Part shown: piece by piece, positions 12,797 through 19,548 of the stretch
Layout: each line of letters begins with the position of its first letter
Numbering within the stretch: position 1 is the first letter of the stretch
Source of the DNA: CAVPDE01 sp964580575
GTDB taxonomy: Bacteria > Desulfobacterota > DSM-4660 > Desulfatiglandales > HGW-15
Direction: 5' to 3'
Assembly: GCA_964580575.1 (NCBI GenBank)
Contig: CAZOLJ010000079.1
Coordinates: 1-19,548 of the forward strand
DNA length: 19,548 nt
Notes under the pieces: generated by a model
Seen by the model: the letters and a program-made list of their open reading frames with translations, nothing else
Database searches by the model: none
What the model was told of the DNA's origin: nothing
Made by a program: the position numbers and the translations under genes

Positions 12797-14428
12797 TTAC
12801 TTCGCGGGAGGGAAACAGAGCCTCCCGTCTTTGTCCCACTGAAAGCCGGCGTCCTTGAGAATTTGCCTGGCTTTCTCGATATGGTATTCTCTCATCTTGA
12901 GGTTCTTGTTGTGCCAGAAGGCATTGACCGGCGTGATGGGAGTGGCGCTGGGCGCCGCATACCCGCCGAGAACTTCATCAATGATCTTCTGGTAGGGGAT
13001 GGCGTGGGAGAGGGCCACGCGAAGAGCCTTGTGCTTGAAGACCGGCCTGTTGCACTGGAAACGGATTCCCGTGTAACCGTTGGAAGGCACCTTGAAGATC
13101 TTGATGTTCTTGTCGGTTGAGAAGTCCTTCACCGCTTCAGGAGGAAGGTTCTGGATGTTGATGTCGATCTCCCCTTTCTTAAGAGCGTTGTTGCAGAGCT
13201 CCCTGGAGCCGTAGACGATAAAGAGAAGGTCCGCCTTGGGAGCGGCAAAGTGATCTTTGTTGGCCTTGAGAAGGTATTCAGCAGCTTCTTTCCAGTACTC
13301 CATGATGTAGGCGCCGCTTCCCACCACCGGGATGTTCCGGTAGTCCTGCGGCTTTGCCAGCTTCTCCTTCTCCACCACATCCTTCCACACATGCTCCGGA
13401 AGGATGGGCACCTGGCCCAGGGTGTTCATGATGAAGGGCGCAAAAGGCTTGTCCAGGTTGAAGCGCAGTTTGTACTCGTCCATCAGGTCAATGGACTTGA
13501 TCGGGGCGAGGTACTTGGTGAAGAAGGGAGCATTCCACTGCTTCATGTACTCGTAGGTGAACTTGACGTCTTTGGCGGTCAGAGGCTTGCCGTCCGAGAA
13601 CTTGCGCCCCTTCTTCATGGTCACCTCGATGGTCACTTCGTTGACCGTATCGACCTTCTCGGCGGCCCACATTTCGACCTGGCCTTTGGGCCCGATCTGC
13701 ACGAGGTAATCGTACACCATCCTGAGCACTTCAAAATCATCGGACTGGATCGCGGCAACAGGGTTCCACGTCTGCTGGTCCGAGATCCTTCCCACCTTGA
13801 GCACCTTCGCGTTGCCTTTTGGAGTGAACCGGACCTGGTTCCATATGGAGCGCAGGCCGTCCGGGGCCTCGACGTAGTCGAGGTCGCAGTTCTTGGTGTT
13901 GATTCCCATGTTCTGAACTTCGTAGTACACCACGGTGTCCGGTTGTTCTTCCTGAAGGATTTCCTGAAGCCTGTAGATGAGGGGCCTTCGCTTTTCAGGA
14001 TCGTAAATGCCCAGCTGCTTGGCGCCCACGTCATCGAACTCGGCGTTGGACCACTCGCCCACGTTCCAGTCCCCGGGCGCGGTGTTTTTGGAGTTGAACT
14101 GGGAGTAGGTGAAGAAGTCCGGTTCCATGCGGATCGGCAAACCCGAGAGAACCGAGACCACACAGTCGAACTTGTGCTCTTTAAACCACAGGGTGAGCAA
14201 CGGGTTGGGCATGTTCTGCTGGTTGAGGTTGACCTTGAGACCCAGCTTTTTCCACTCCTCTGCGATGTAGTTGCTGGTTTCGTAGTAGGCCATGAATTTC
14301 GCCGGCACCCATGTCAGGAAATCGATCTCCGGGACCGGTTCGAGCTTTTCCTGAGCATAAAGTGAGCCTGCGAACAAGACCAACGCCACTGCCACTGTGA
14401 TGATACACAGATCTTTCATTACCTTCAT
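12797..14428 (-). CDS. Family-5 extracellular solute-binding protein with circularly permuted domain order
   Basis: A 543-residue periplasmic binding protein. Residues 1-26 are a signal peptide (hydrophobic 8-22, cleavage likely after LYA). The order of what follows is exchanged relative to DppA/OppA/NikA. Residues about 34-185 match the usual C-terminal part: a strand, then YIAEEWKKLGLKVNL, DCVV, FNSKN, EWSNAEFDDV and RRPLIYRLQEILQEEQPDTVVYY. Residues about 207-543 match the usual N-terminal and central parts: TWNPVAA, VYDYLVQIG, the family signature near RKFSDGKPLTAKDVKFTYEY (275-294), PVVGSGAY, and LRVALSHAIPYQKI. It ends at KDAGFQWDKDGRL, exactly where normal members continue into the segment found here at the N-terminus. 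Each block occurs once and total length is normal. The ATG at 14428 has AAGGAGG seven bases upstream. The ligand is unknown. Confidence 0.9.
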   Translation of the reverse strand: MKVMKDLCIITVAVALVLFAGSLYAQEKLEPVPEIDFLTWVPAKFMAYYETSNYIAEEWKKLGLKVNLNQQNMPNPLLTLWFKEHKFDCVVSVLSGLPIRMEPDFFTYSQFNSKNTAPGDWNVGEWSNAEFDDVGAKQLGIYDPEKRRPLIYRLQEILQEEQPDTVVYYEVQNMGINTKNCDLDYVEAPDGLRSIWNQVRFTPKGNAKVLKVGRISDQQTWNPVAAIQSDDFEVLRMVYDYLVQIGPKGQVEMWAAEKVDTVNEVTIEVTMKKGRKFSDGKPLTAKDVKFTYEYMKQWNAPFFTKYLAPIKSIDLMDEYKLRFNLDKPFAPFIMNTLGQVPILPEHVWKDVVEKEKLAKPQDYRNIPVVGSGAYIMEYWKEAAEYLLKANKDHFAAPKADLLFIVYGSRELCNNALKKGEIDINIQNLPPEAVKDFSTDKNIKIFKVPSNGYTGIRFQCNRPVFKHKALRVALSHAIPYQKIIDEVLGGYAAPSATPITPVNAFWHNKNLKMREYHIEKARQILKDAGFQWDKDGRLCFPPAK

Positions 14429-14527
14429 CACTGATCCTCCTTTTGGAATCGGATTAGAGCCTAACGCCTATCCTTTCCCTCCAACCAGGCAGCGGTTTGG
14501 GAGGAAAAGGCGGTGCAAAGCAGAGGG

Positions 14528-14557
14528 AATATAAAACGTCGACGCCGACGGTGTCAA
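14528..14557 (-). promoter_or_regulatory. Sigma-70 promoter of the transporter operon
   Basis: On the minus strand TTGACA (complement of 14552-14557) and TATATT (complement of 14528-14533) are 18 bp apart, about 100 bp before the binding-protein start. The spacer contains the palindrome CGTCGACG (14537-14544), a possible but unproven operator. Confidence 0.6.
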
Positions 14558-14646
14558 TCTATAGGAGAGACCTTTGAGCCCAAGTTTGACTTTTCTGGCT
14601 CGCTGTGCCAATTAAGTTCCATGGCGGTGGGAAAAGGAGCGGGCTC

Positions 14647-15444
14647 ATGCAAAAAGAGATCAGTGTCGGAGACCTGAGAGAGGTTGCCGAAGAACGTGTT
14701 TCAGAGGAGCCGTCCAGGCTTGGGAACGAGGGGTGGTGGCGGAAGCCGCTGTTGGTCACGGCCCGTGTGGACGACAGGTTTGAGATCCTTTCAAAGATCG
14801 CCTTTGATGAGCACTGGCAGCCCAAGGATCTTCTTGCGACGGCCAAGTCCGTGATCGTGTTTTTCATTCCCTTCAAAGAGGAACTGATCAAGGAAAACAA
14901 GAAGGGCGACAGGCCGTGCAGAAACTGGGGTGTCGCCTATGTCCAGACCAATGATCTCATCGGCCGGGTGAGCCAGGCCTTGGGGGGTTTCCTTGGCCGC
15001 CACGGGTTCAAGTCAGGCCTGACCCCTGCCACTCATAATTTCGATGAAGTCCAACTCATGGCGCGATGGTCTCACAAGCACCTGGGCCATCTCGCGGGGT
15101 TGGGACGGTTCGGCACTCACCGGATGCTCATCACTCCCGCAGGCTGCACGGGCCGGTTGGGAAGCCTCGTGACAGAGGCGGAGCTGGAGGATGCCCCTTT
15201 GATCGAGACCGAGGAGGCTTGTCTTCTCAAGGCGGGCCACAAGTGCGGCAAGTGCATTGAGGTGTGTCCGGTGAGCGCACTCAGCGAGAAGGACTTTGAC
15301 CGGCAGGGGTGCTGGAAACGCCTGAAGGAAAACCGGAGCACCCTGGAGGGATTCTTTGACTTGCCGGAATCCACTCATGTCTGCGGGAAGTGCGCGGCCC
15401 TCATGCCCTGCAGCTTCAAAAACCCCGTGGCCTCTATGCCCTAA
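14647..15444 (+). CDS. COG1600 (QueG-related) iron-sulfur protein, function unknown
   Basis: A 265-residue cytoplasmic protein related to epoxyqueuosine reductase but shorter and of the anaerobe-type subgroup. The N-terminal half contains the cobalamin-reductase-like region (ATAKSVIVFFIPF, 65-76). The block HLGHLAGLGRFGTHRMLITP (145-164) is the family hallmark, and GRLGSLVTEAEL follows. The Fe-S region has C192, then C200-x2-C203-x3-C207 followed by proline, and a second set C246-x2-C249-x5-C255, which differs from the two regular ferredoxin motifs of true QueG. Start: an in-frame GTG at 14605 exists, but AAGGAG lies seven bases before ATG 14647. The last 11 bases overlap the convergent deaminase-type gene. 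A redox role is likely; queuosine synthesis is not shown. Confidence 0.8.
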   Translation: MQKEISVGDLREVAEERVSEEPSRLGNEGWWRKPLLVTARVDDRFEILSKIAFDEHWQPKDLLATAKSVIVFFIPFKEELIKENKKGDRPCRNWGVAYVQTNDLIGRVSQALGGFLGRHGFKSGLTPATHNFDEVQLMARWSHKHLGHLAGLGRFGTHRMLITPAGCTGRLGSLVTEAELEDAPLIETEEACLLKAGHKCGKCIEVCPVSALSEKDFDRQGCWKRLKENRSTLEGFFDLPESTHVCGKCAALMPCSFKNPVASMP

Positions 15445-16750
15445 TCTTGTCGCTGATCTCGCGGACCTTGGCCATCACTTCCTCTGCATCGAGGGCAGTG
15501 AAGGTCCGGTCCTTCATCAACACCCTGCCGTTGACGATCACATCCTTCACATCCGAGCCGCTTGCTGAATACACGATCGTGGACATAGGGTTGTAGAGGG
15601 GGACCAGGTGAGGTTTTGTGAGGTCGATGGTGATGATATCCGCTTTCTTGCCGACCTCGATGCTACCGATCTGCTTTTCCAGGCCCAGGACCTTTGCGCC
15701 CCAGAGCGTCGCCGTTTTGAGAACCGTGGCCGCTCCCATGTTCACCGGGTCAAGGGTTGCGACTTTGCTGAGCTTGGCCGCAGTGTCCATCTCCTTGAAG
15801 AGGTCCAGATTGTTGTTGGACGCGCACCCGTCCGTACCGAGACCGACGAACAGTCCTTTTTTCACCATTTCCGAGACTCTGGCCATGCCTGATGCCAGCT
15901 TCATGTTGCTTTCCGGAGAGTGGACGATCCCTACCTTGTTTTGGGCAAGGAGTTCGATCTCCTCATCCTCCAGATGAACCGCATGCACGCCGATCAGGCT
16001 TTCGTTCAAAAGGCCGAGGTCACGGAGATGCTGAACCGGCCGTTTCCCGGTCCGGCGGATCACTTCAGCCACTTCCTCCTCTGTTTCGGAGAGGTGAGTC
16101 TGAAGAGGCAGAGAGAACTCCTGAGAGAGTCTCATGGCTCCCTGCAGAGTCATGTCGGAGCATGTGGTGAGACTGTGGCAGAAAAGGCCGGGTCGAATCA
16201 GGTCTGATGCATGGTCCCACCGTTCGATGAACGCTTTGCCCACTGCGAGGTTTTGTGTCGGGTCCGGAACCCCGGGCGCCGGAAAGTCAATCACCCCTTG
16301 GGCAATGAGGGCCCTGAGCCCGGCTTTCTGAAAGGCACGGGCCGTCGCATCTTGGAAGAAATACCCGTCCGACACCGTGGTCGTGCCTGAGGCGATCATC
16401 TCCAGGCATCCCAGGAGCGCGCCCCAGTACACGGTCTCTTCGCTCAAATGTTTTGCTTCAGCAGGAAAGATCTTCTCGAAAAGCCATTGCTTGAGGGGAA
16501 GGTCATCGGCAAGTCCGCGGAAGAGGGTCATGGCCGTGTGACCGTGAGCATTGACCAGACCGGGCATGACGATGCGGTCCGTGGCGTCAAGAACCTGGAC
16601 TCCCTTGGAGGGAGGCCTCTCCTCACCCGGAGCCAGGATCCCTGCAATCCTGTCCCCCCGAATCAGGAGAGTGGCATAGCGAAGAGGTTTTTCACCTTCA
16701 ACCAGGGTGAGAAGGATGCCGCATTGGATGATCAAATCCGTTTGCAACAT
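15434..16750 (-). CDS. mtaD: Amidohydrolase, probable 5'-methylthioadenosine/S-adenosylhomocysteine deaminase
   Basis: A 438-residue metal-dependent hydrolase of the TRZ/ATZ-MtaD group. The first metal pair is H69-x-H71 in GLVNAHGHTAMTLFRGLADD (64-83), followed by H219 in QTHLSET, H256 in GVHAVH and D307 in GTDGCASNNNLDLFKEM. SPESNMKLASG (278-288) is characteristic of MtaD-type proteins. These enzymes deaminate MTA, SAH or adenosine in the salvage of S-adenosylmethionine by-products. No other salvage gene is adjacent, so the exact substrate is not fixed. The start has only a weak purine-rich stretch upstream (GAGAGAGAA about 9 bases away). The coding end overlaps the convergent COG1600 gene by 11 bp. 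Guanine deaminase-like and other amidohydrolases are less likely because of the SPESN and GTDG signatures. Confidence 0.87.
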   Translation of the reverse strand: MLQTDLIIQCGILLTLVEGEKPLRYATLLIRGDRIAGILAPGEERPPSKGVQVLDATDRIVMPGLVNAHGHTAMTLFRGLADDLPLKQWLFEKIFPAEAKHLSEETVYWGALLGCLEMIASGTTTVSDGYFFQDATARAFQKAGLRALIAQGVIDFPAPGVPDPTQNLAVGKAFIERWDHASDLIRPGLFCHSLTTCSDMTLQGAMRLSQEFSLPLQTHLSETEEEVAEVIRRTGKRPVQHLRDLGLLNESLIGVHAVHLEDEEIELLAQNKVGIVHSPESNMKLASGMARVSEMVKKGLFVGLGTDGCASNNNLDLFKEMDTAAKLSKVATLDPVNMGAATVLKTATLWGAKVLGLEKQIGSIEVGKKADIITIDLTKPHLVPLYNPMSTIVYSASGSDVKDVIVNGRVLMKDRTFTALDAEEVMAKVREISDKIRA

Positions 16751-16848
16751 GGAAAGGGTTCTCTCTCTTCGAATGTCCCGATAAGGCGGTGTTCAGAAAG
16801 ATGCAAGTTACTCAATAGCAAAGGCCGCGTCAAGTCCCTCAAAATTGC

Positions 16849-16876
16849 TTGACATAGAGGGCTATTCTGGTAGCGT
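16849..16876 (+). promoter_or_regulatory. Possible promoter toward the DUF1015 gene
   Basis: TTGACA (16849-16854) is followed after 16 bp by TAGCGT (16871-16876). The -35 is perfect but the -10 is poor, and the leader would be about 200 bases long. The rest of the 336-bp spacer 16751-17086 contains the repeat listed next and no gene that I can support. Confidence 0.3.
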
Positions 16877-16927
16877 TTCCTATTTTCCAGATTGGATACC
16901 CCGAGGTAAAAAGTCATGATAGCCGTC

Positions 16928-16971
16928 ACCCCGGCCCTTCGACTTCCCTCAGGATAAACTCCAGCCGGGGT
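16928..16971. repeat. Short dispersed palindromic repeat
   Basis: ACCCCGGC (16928-16935) and GCCGGGGT (16964-16971) are perfect 8-bp inverted arms around a CCCTTCGACTTCCCTCAGG centre, a sequence style common in dispersed bacterial intergenic repeats. A second fragment of similar style (CCTGGATTCCGGCTTCCGC) follows at about 16990-17008. Confidence 0.45.
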
Positions 16972-17086
16972 TTAGACGTGAGCGTTTTTCCTGGATTCCG
17001 GCTTCCGCAGACGAAAAAACCGCAATTAAGGATTCCAATCGGCTTTCGGTGAAAGTCTCTGGCAGGGGAGTGAGTATTTAGCAAAC

Positions 17087-18442
17087 ATGGCGATCGTTGC
17101 GCCTTTCAAAGGCCTCATGTACGACTTCAAATCTCTCGGGAACCCGTCATACCTGGTGGCTCCTCCTTACGACGTGATCTCCGAAGAGGAACAGGAAGCG
17201 TTTTATCGGGCTCATCCGAACAACGTGATTCGCCTCATTCTCGGTAAGAGAAAGACCGGGGATTCGGACTGGGATAACCGCTACACCCGCTCATCCGATT
17301 GCTTCAAGCGGTGGGAAACAGAGGATGTGCTTATCCGTTCGGATTTCCCCTCCATGTATGTCACTTCCCACACCTTTGATACCAACGACGGGTCTGAACC
17401 CAAAACAAGATTGGGGTTGATCGCCTTGGTGCGCATTGAAGATGACGGCTCCGGAGTGATTCTTCCCCATGAGAAAACCTTCTCCGCCCACAAGGACGAT
17501 CGGCTCAAACTCATGCGGGCCTGTAACGCCCAGTTCAGCCAGATATTCAGCCTCTACGAAGACCCTGACAAGAGGGTCATGGATGCCCTGAGAGAAGTCC
17601 TCGGGGGACAGCCCCTGCTCTCGTTTGATTTCAAGGATGGATCGCATCACGCGCTCTGGACCGTGCAACATCGTCCCCTGTTCAAGAAGGTGGCGGATGC
17701 GCTGCGCGACAAACGAATCTTCATTGCAGACGGGCATCACCGCTACGAGACGGCAAGAAACTATCGGAACAGCATGAGAGCCAGGTACGGGCACAAGCCT
17801 CCTAACCGATCCTACGAATTCGTCATGATGGTCCTGACAAGCATGGACGATGAGGGGTTGATGATCCTTTCGTCCCACCGCGTGATCAAGAGATGCGACA
17901 CCTTCAGTCCCGGAGCCTTTTTCGAGAAGATCGGGCAGTGGTTTGATATCGAGGAGATGCCTTTCTCAAAGACTCCCGGTAAAACCGCCGTGGCTTCCTT
18001 CAAAAGGGCGCTGGCCGACAGGGGGCGGAGCCGCTCCACCATTGGATTCTTCCACCGGGGAGGAGAAGGCTTTTCCCTGCTTTCCCTGAAGCCGGAAAAG
18101 AGAGACGAGATGGGGGACGACCTGCATCCTTCTCTCAAGCAGCTGGATGTGCTCGTGCTCTCCCGGTTTCTTTTGCAGAGGACCCTGGGCTTTACGCTGG
18201 AGGATCTGAACAACGAGGAGATCTTCCACTATCAGAGTAGCCTGACCAAAGCCGTCGGCATGGTCGAATCGGGGATGTACCAGACGGCCTTTTTCCTCAA
18301 TCCCACAAGGATCGAGCAGGTCAAAGAGGTCGCCGGCAGCCGGCTGATCATGCCGAGAAAGTCAACCTACTTCTATCCCAAGGCGATTACGGGTCTTGTC
18401 TTTAACAAGATCGACCCTTATGAAATCATCCAAGTCCCATGA
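17087..18442 (+). CDS. DUF1015 family protein
   Basis: A 451-residue cytoplasmic protein of the DUF1015 family, which is widespread in anaerobes and has no settled function that I know of. Conserved blocks are APPYDVIS (25-32), VIRLILGK (47-54), ILPHEKTF (125-132), the ARACNAQFS-like segment with KLMRACNAQFSQIFSLYEDP (141-160), and the hallmark IADGHHRYETA (213-223), whose paired histidines and acidic residue look like a metal or catalytic site. The length is usual. The upstream frame has no alternative start, and the nearest purine-rich sequence (GGGGAG) is about 17 bases away, so initiation may be weak. The 3' end overlaps the methyltransferase start by 23 bp, so the two are probably cotranscribed. 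Confidence 0.88.
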   Translation: MAIVAPFKGLMYDFKSLGNPSYLVAPPYDVISEEEQEAFYRAHPNNVIRLILGKRKTGDSDWDNRYTRSSDCFKRWETEDVLIRSDFPSMYVTSHTFDTNDGSEPKTRLGLIALVRIEDDGSGVILPHEKTFSAHKDDRLKLMRACNAQFSQIFSLYEDPDKRVMDALREVLGGQPLLSFDFKDGSHHALWTVQHRPLFKKVADALRDKRIFIADGHHRYETARNYRNSMRARYGHKPPNRSYEFVMMVLTSMDDEGLMILSSHRVIKRCDTFSPGAFFEKIGQWFDIEEMPFSKTPGKTAVASFKRALADRGRSRSTIGFFHRGGEGFSLLSLKPEKRDEMGDDLHPSLKQLDVLVLSRFLLQRTLGFTLEDLNNEEIFHYQSSLTKAVGMVESGMYQTAFFLNPTRIEQVKEVAGSRLIMPRKSTYFYPKAITGLVFNKIDPYEIIQVP

Positions 18443-19142
18443 GGTGCATCTCCTGCCGGGTGAAACCCTGGACGAATTCATGGACGGCAGGCTCCGCCTG
18501 ATTCAGTCCGCCAGGGGTTACCGGTTTTCCATCGATGCCGTGCTCCTCGCCCGGTTCGTGACCGTCAAGCCCGGTGACGTAGTTGTGGACCTGGGTGCGG
18601 GCTGCGGCATCATTTCCCTGCTTCTGCTTCTCGAAAAAAGGGTCGCTTATGCCGTGGCCCTGGAGATTCAGAAGATCCTTGCCGACCAGGCGGCTCGTAA
18701 CGCCTCTCTGAACGGTGTCAGGGATCGGATGGGAGTGCTTCTCGCAGACCTCCGTCGGATGCCCTTTGCAGTGCCCGTGGCGGATGTGGTGGTCTGCAAC
18801 CCGCCCTACCGCCGATCCGGGAGCGGCAGAGTCAACCCGGATCTTGAGAGGGCGATTGCCAGGCACGAGATCATGACCTCGCTCCATGACATTCTGAGCG
18901 CCGCAAGCGCTGTGCTCAAACCCAAGGGGAGGGTGGCATTGATCTATCCGGCAGGTCGCCTGGTGGATCTCCTGGTGCGAATGAGAGCCCTTGAGTTCGA
19001 GCCGAAGAGGATGCAGGTCATCTACCCGTCCATGGAGGAAGAGTCAAAGCTGGTTCTTGTGGAAGGGGCACGAGGCGGGAAAGCAGGAATAAAGATCCTT
19101 CCCCCCCTGATGGATCAAGGGGAGTTCTCTATCGTGAGCTGA
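18420..19142 (+). CDS. TrmN6/YfiC-type N6-adenine methyltransferase
   Basis: A 240-residue SAM-dependent class I methyltransferase. Features in order: the lead-in ETLDEFMDGRLRLIQSARGY (15-34) and FSIDAVLLARF (36-46), SAM motif I VVDLGAGCGIISL (55-67), an acidic motif II around ALEIQ, and the catalytic NPPY (127-130), which marks methylation of an exocyclic amino nitrogen. In Escherichia coli the homologous YfiC/TrmN6 methylates A37 of tRNA-Val, so tRNA modification is the best guess. The longer frame to TTG 18396 is less likely than ATG 18420, which lies inside the end of the DUF1015 gene and implies coupling. The last 14 bases overlap the convergent DUF721 gene. PrmC-like protein methylation is an alternative but fits the N-terminal motif less well. 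Confidence 0.86.
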   Translation: MKSSKSHEVHLLPGETLDEFMDGRLRLIQSARGYRFSIDAVLLARFVTVKPGDVVVDLGAGCGIISLLLLLEKRVAYAVALEIQKILADQAARNASLNGVRDRMGVLLADLRRMPFAVPVADVVVCNPPYRRSGSGRVNPDLERAIARHEIMTSLHDILSAASAVLKPKGRVALIYPAGRLVDLLVRMRALEFEPKRMQVIYPSMEEESKLVLVEGARGGKAGIKILPPLMDQGEFSIVS

Positions 19143-19437
19143 GGCGGAATTCGATTTTGTCCACTGCCTGCCTGGCCAGCCTGGCATTCAATTTCTCCCT
19201 TAGGGTGACTTCCAGGTAGGATAGCTCCTGGAGCCAGATGGGATCCGAGACCTTGACCCGGAGGCGCTTGTCTTTTATCCAAAGGGGCTGCGCGTTTCGT
19301 GCGATGGCAGGACCGACCACCTCGTCCCAGATCTTCCAGAGGGTGGCGTCTTGCGGATTGAAAGGGAGTTTCGTGTCGGACAGAAGAGCCGACAGGATGT
19401 CCTTGAGAGGGGTGAGGGATTCCTTTTTTTGATGCAT
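19129..19437 (-). CDS. DUF721/DciA-like protein
   Basis: A 102-residue protein of the DUF721 family. The hallmark segment LWKIWDEVVGPAIARNAQPLWIK (33-55) is followed by RLRVKVSDPIWLQELSYLE (58-76), the KH-like core that binds nucleic acid in DciA proteins. DciA helps load the replicative helicase in bacteria lacking DnaC/DnaI; many DUF721 members are uncharacterised, so that role is a family-level inference. The frame extends to GTG 19449, but ATG 19437 is preferred, with TGGA about eight bases upstream. The gene converges on the methyltransferase gene with a 14-bp overlap. The 5' neighbour lies beyond the window or on the other strand. Confidence 0.83.
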   Translation of the reverse strand: MHQKKESLTPLKDILSALLSDTKLPFNPQDATLWKIWDEVVGPAIARNAQPLWIKDKRLRVKVSDPIWLQELSYLEVTLREKLNARLARQAVDKIEFRLSSR

Positions 19438-19509
19438 AGAATTTTCCACTATCGTATGGTGAGGCCGGTGAGTGCCGGAGCACCCGCTTGTTCAGCTTCC
19501 GGTTGACGC

Positions 19510-19538
19510 TTGACAACCTCCGGATTTGCCTATAGAGT
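19510..19538 (+). promoter_or_regulatory. Outward-facing promoter at the window edge
   Basis: TTGACA (19510-19515) is followed after 17 bp by TAGAGT (19533-19538), or after 15 bp by TATAGA (19531-19536). It would drive a gene starting beyond the right edge, divergent from the DUF721 gene. Confidence 0.45.
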
Positions 19539-19548
19539 AACAAAAATA

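Noticed and set aside
13250..14365. A 371-codon plus-strand open frame
   Set aside because: It is antisense to the binding-protein gene; its histidine/valine-rich sequence has no domain likeness and mirrors the codon bias of the true gene.
12797..14428. Binding protein explained as two joined fragments or a frameshift
   Set aside because: One uninterrupted frame covers the whole length, the blocks do not overlap or repeat, the signal peptide and ribosome-binding site are at the true start, and the total length equals that of normal family members.
19115..19543. A 142-codon minus-strand frame overlapping the DUF721 gene
   Set aside because: The DUF721 hallmark is in the other frame; this one is a shadow without motifs.

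Overview
The window reads as part of the chromosome of an anaerobic, moderately GC-rich bacterium, most likely one of the Desulfobacterota (former Deltaproteobacteria). This placement is inferred from the gene content: a tungsten/molybdenum aldehyde oxidoreductase-family enzyme with a four-cluster ferredoxin, a ferredoxin-cytochrome b membrane protein, an anaerobe-type COG1600 Fe-S protein, a DUF1015 protein, and the style of dispersed palindromic repeats. No rRNA, tRNA, CRISPR array, integrase or complete insertion sequence was seen.

Left part (1-5300). After a small MITE-like repeat and a strong terminator comes a minus-strand cluster. In transcription order it holds a membrane cytochrome b/ferredoxin protein (3263-4279), a 90-residue zinc-ribbon protein (2704-2976), an aldehyde:ferredoxin oxidoreductase-family enzyme (762-2702) and a 16-cysteine ferredoxin (233-739). 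An IclR-type regulator (4499-5278) diverges from it. Four near-identical 16-bp palindromes of the form GTTCA-N6-TGAAC lie around these genes. Three of them sit just downstream of readable -35/-10 promoters, including the regulator's own. The cluster therefore looks like one repressor-controlled redox unit that passes electrons from an aldehyde or acid substrate through the ferredoxin to a membrane b-type cytochrome and, by inference, the quinone pool.

Middle part (5300-8070). A dispersed palindromic repeat, a remnant of an HD-domain phosphohydrolase, a membrane-anchored M23 peptidase that starts at TTG, an inverted array of octamers, and a pyridoxamine-phosphate-oxidase-fold flavoprotein.

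Transporter part (8089-14600). A complete minus-strand peptide/nickel-type ABC transporter operon in the order binding protein, ATPase, permease, permease, ATPase. A gamma-glutamylcyclotransferase-like gene follows on the same strand. The binding protein is the most striking item in the window. Its domain order is circularly permuted: the segment that normally ends family-5 binding proteins is placed at the N-terminus, straight after the signal peptide, and the normal N-terminal segment follows it. The operon also carries a GC-rich palindromic repeat between the two permease genes and a hairpin after the binding-protein gene.

Right part (14600-19548). A COG1600 Fe-S protein overlapping a convergent MTA/SAH-deaminase-type amidohydrolase, a repeat-containing spacer, a DUF1015 protein translationally overlapping a TrmN6-type methyltransferase, a convergent DUF721/DciA-type gene, and an outward-facing promoter at the window edge.
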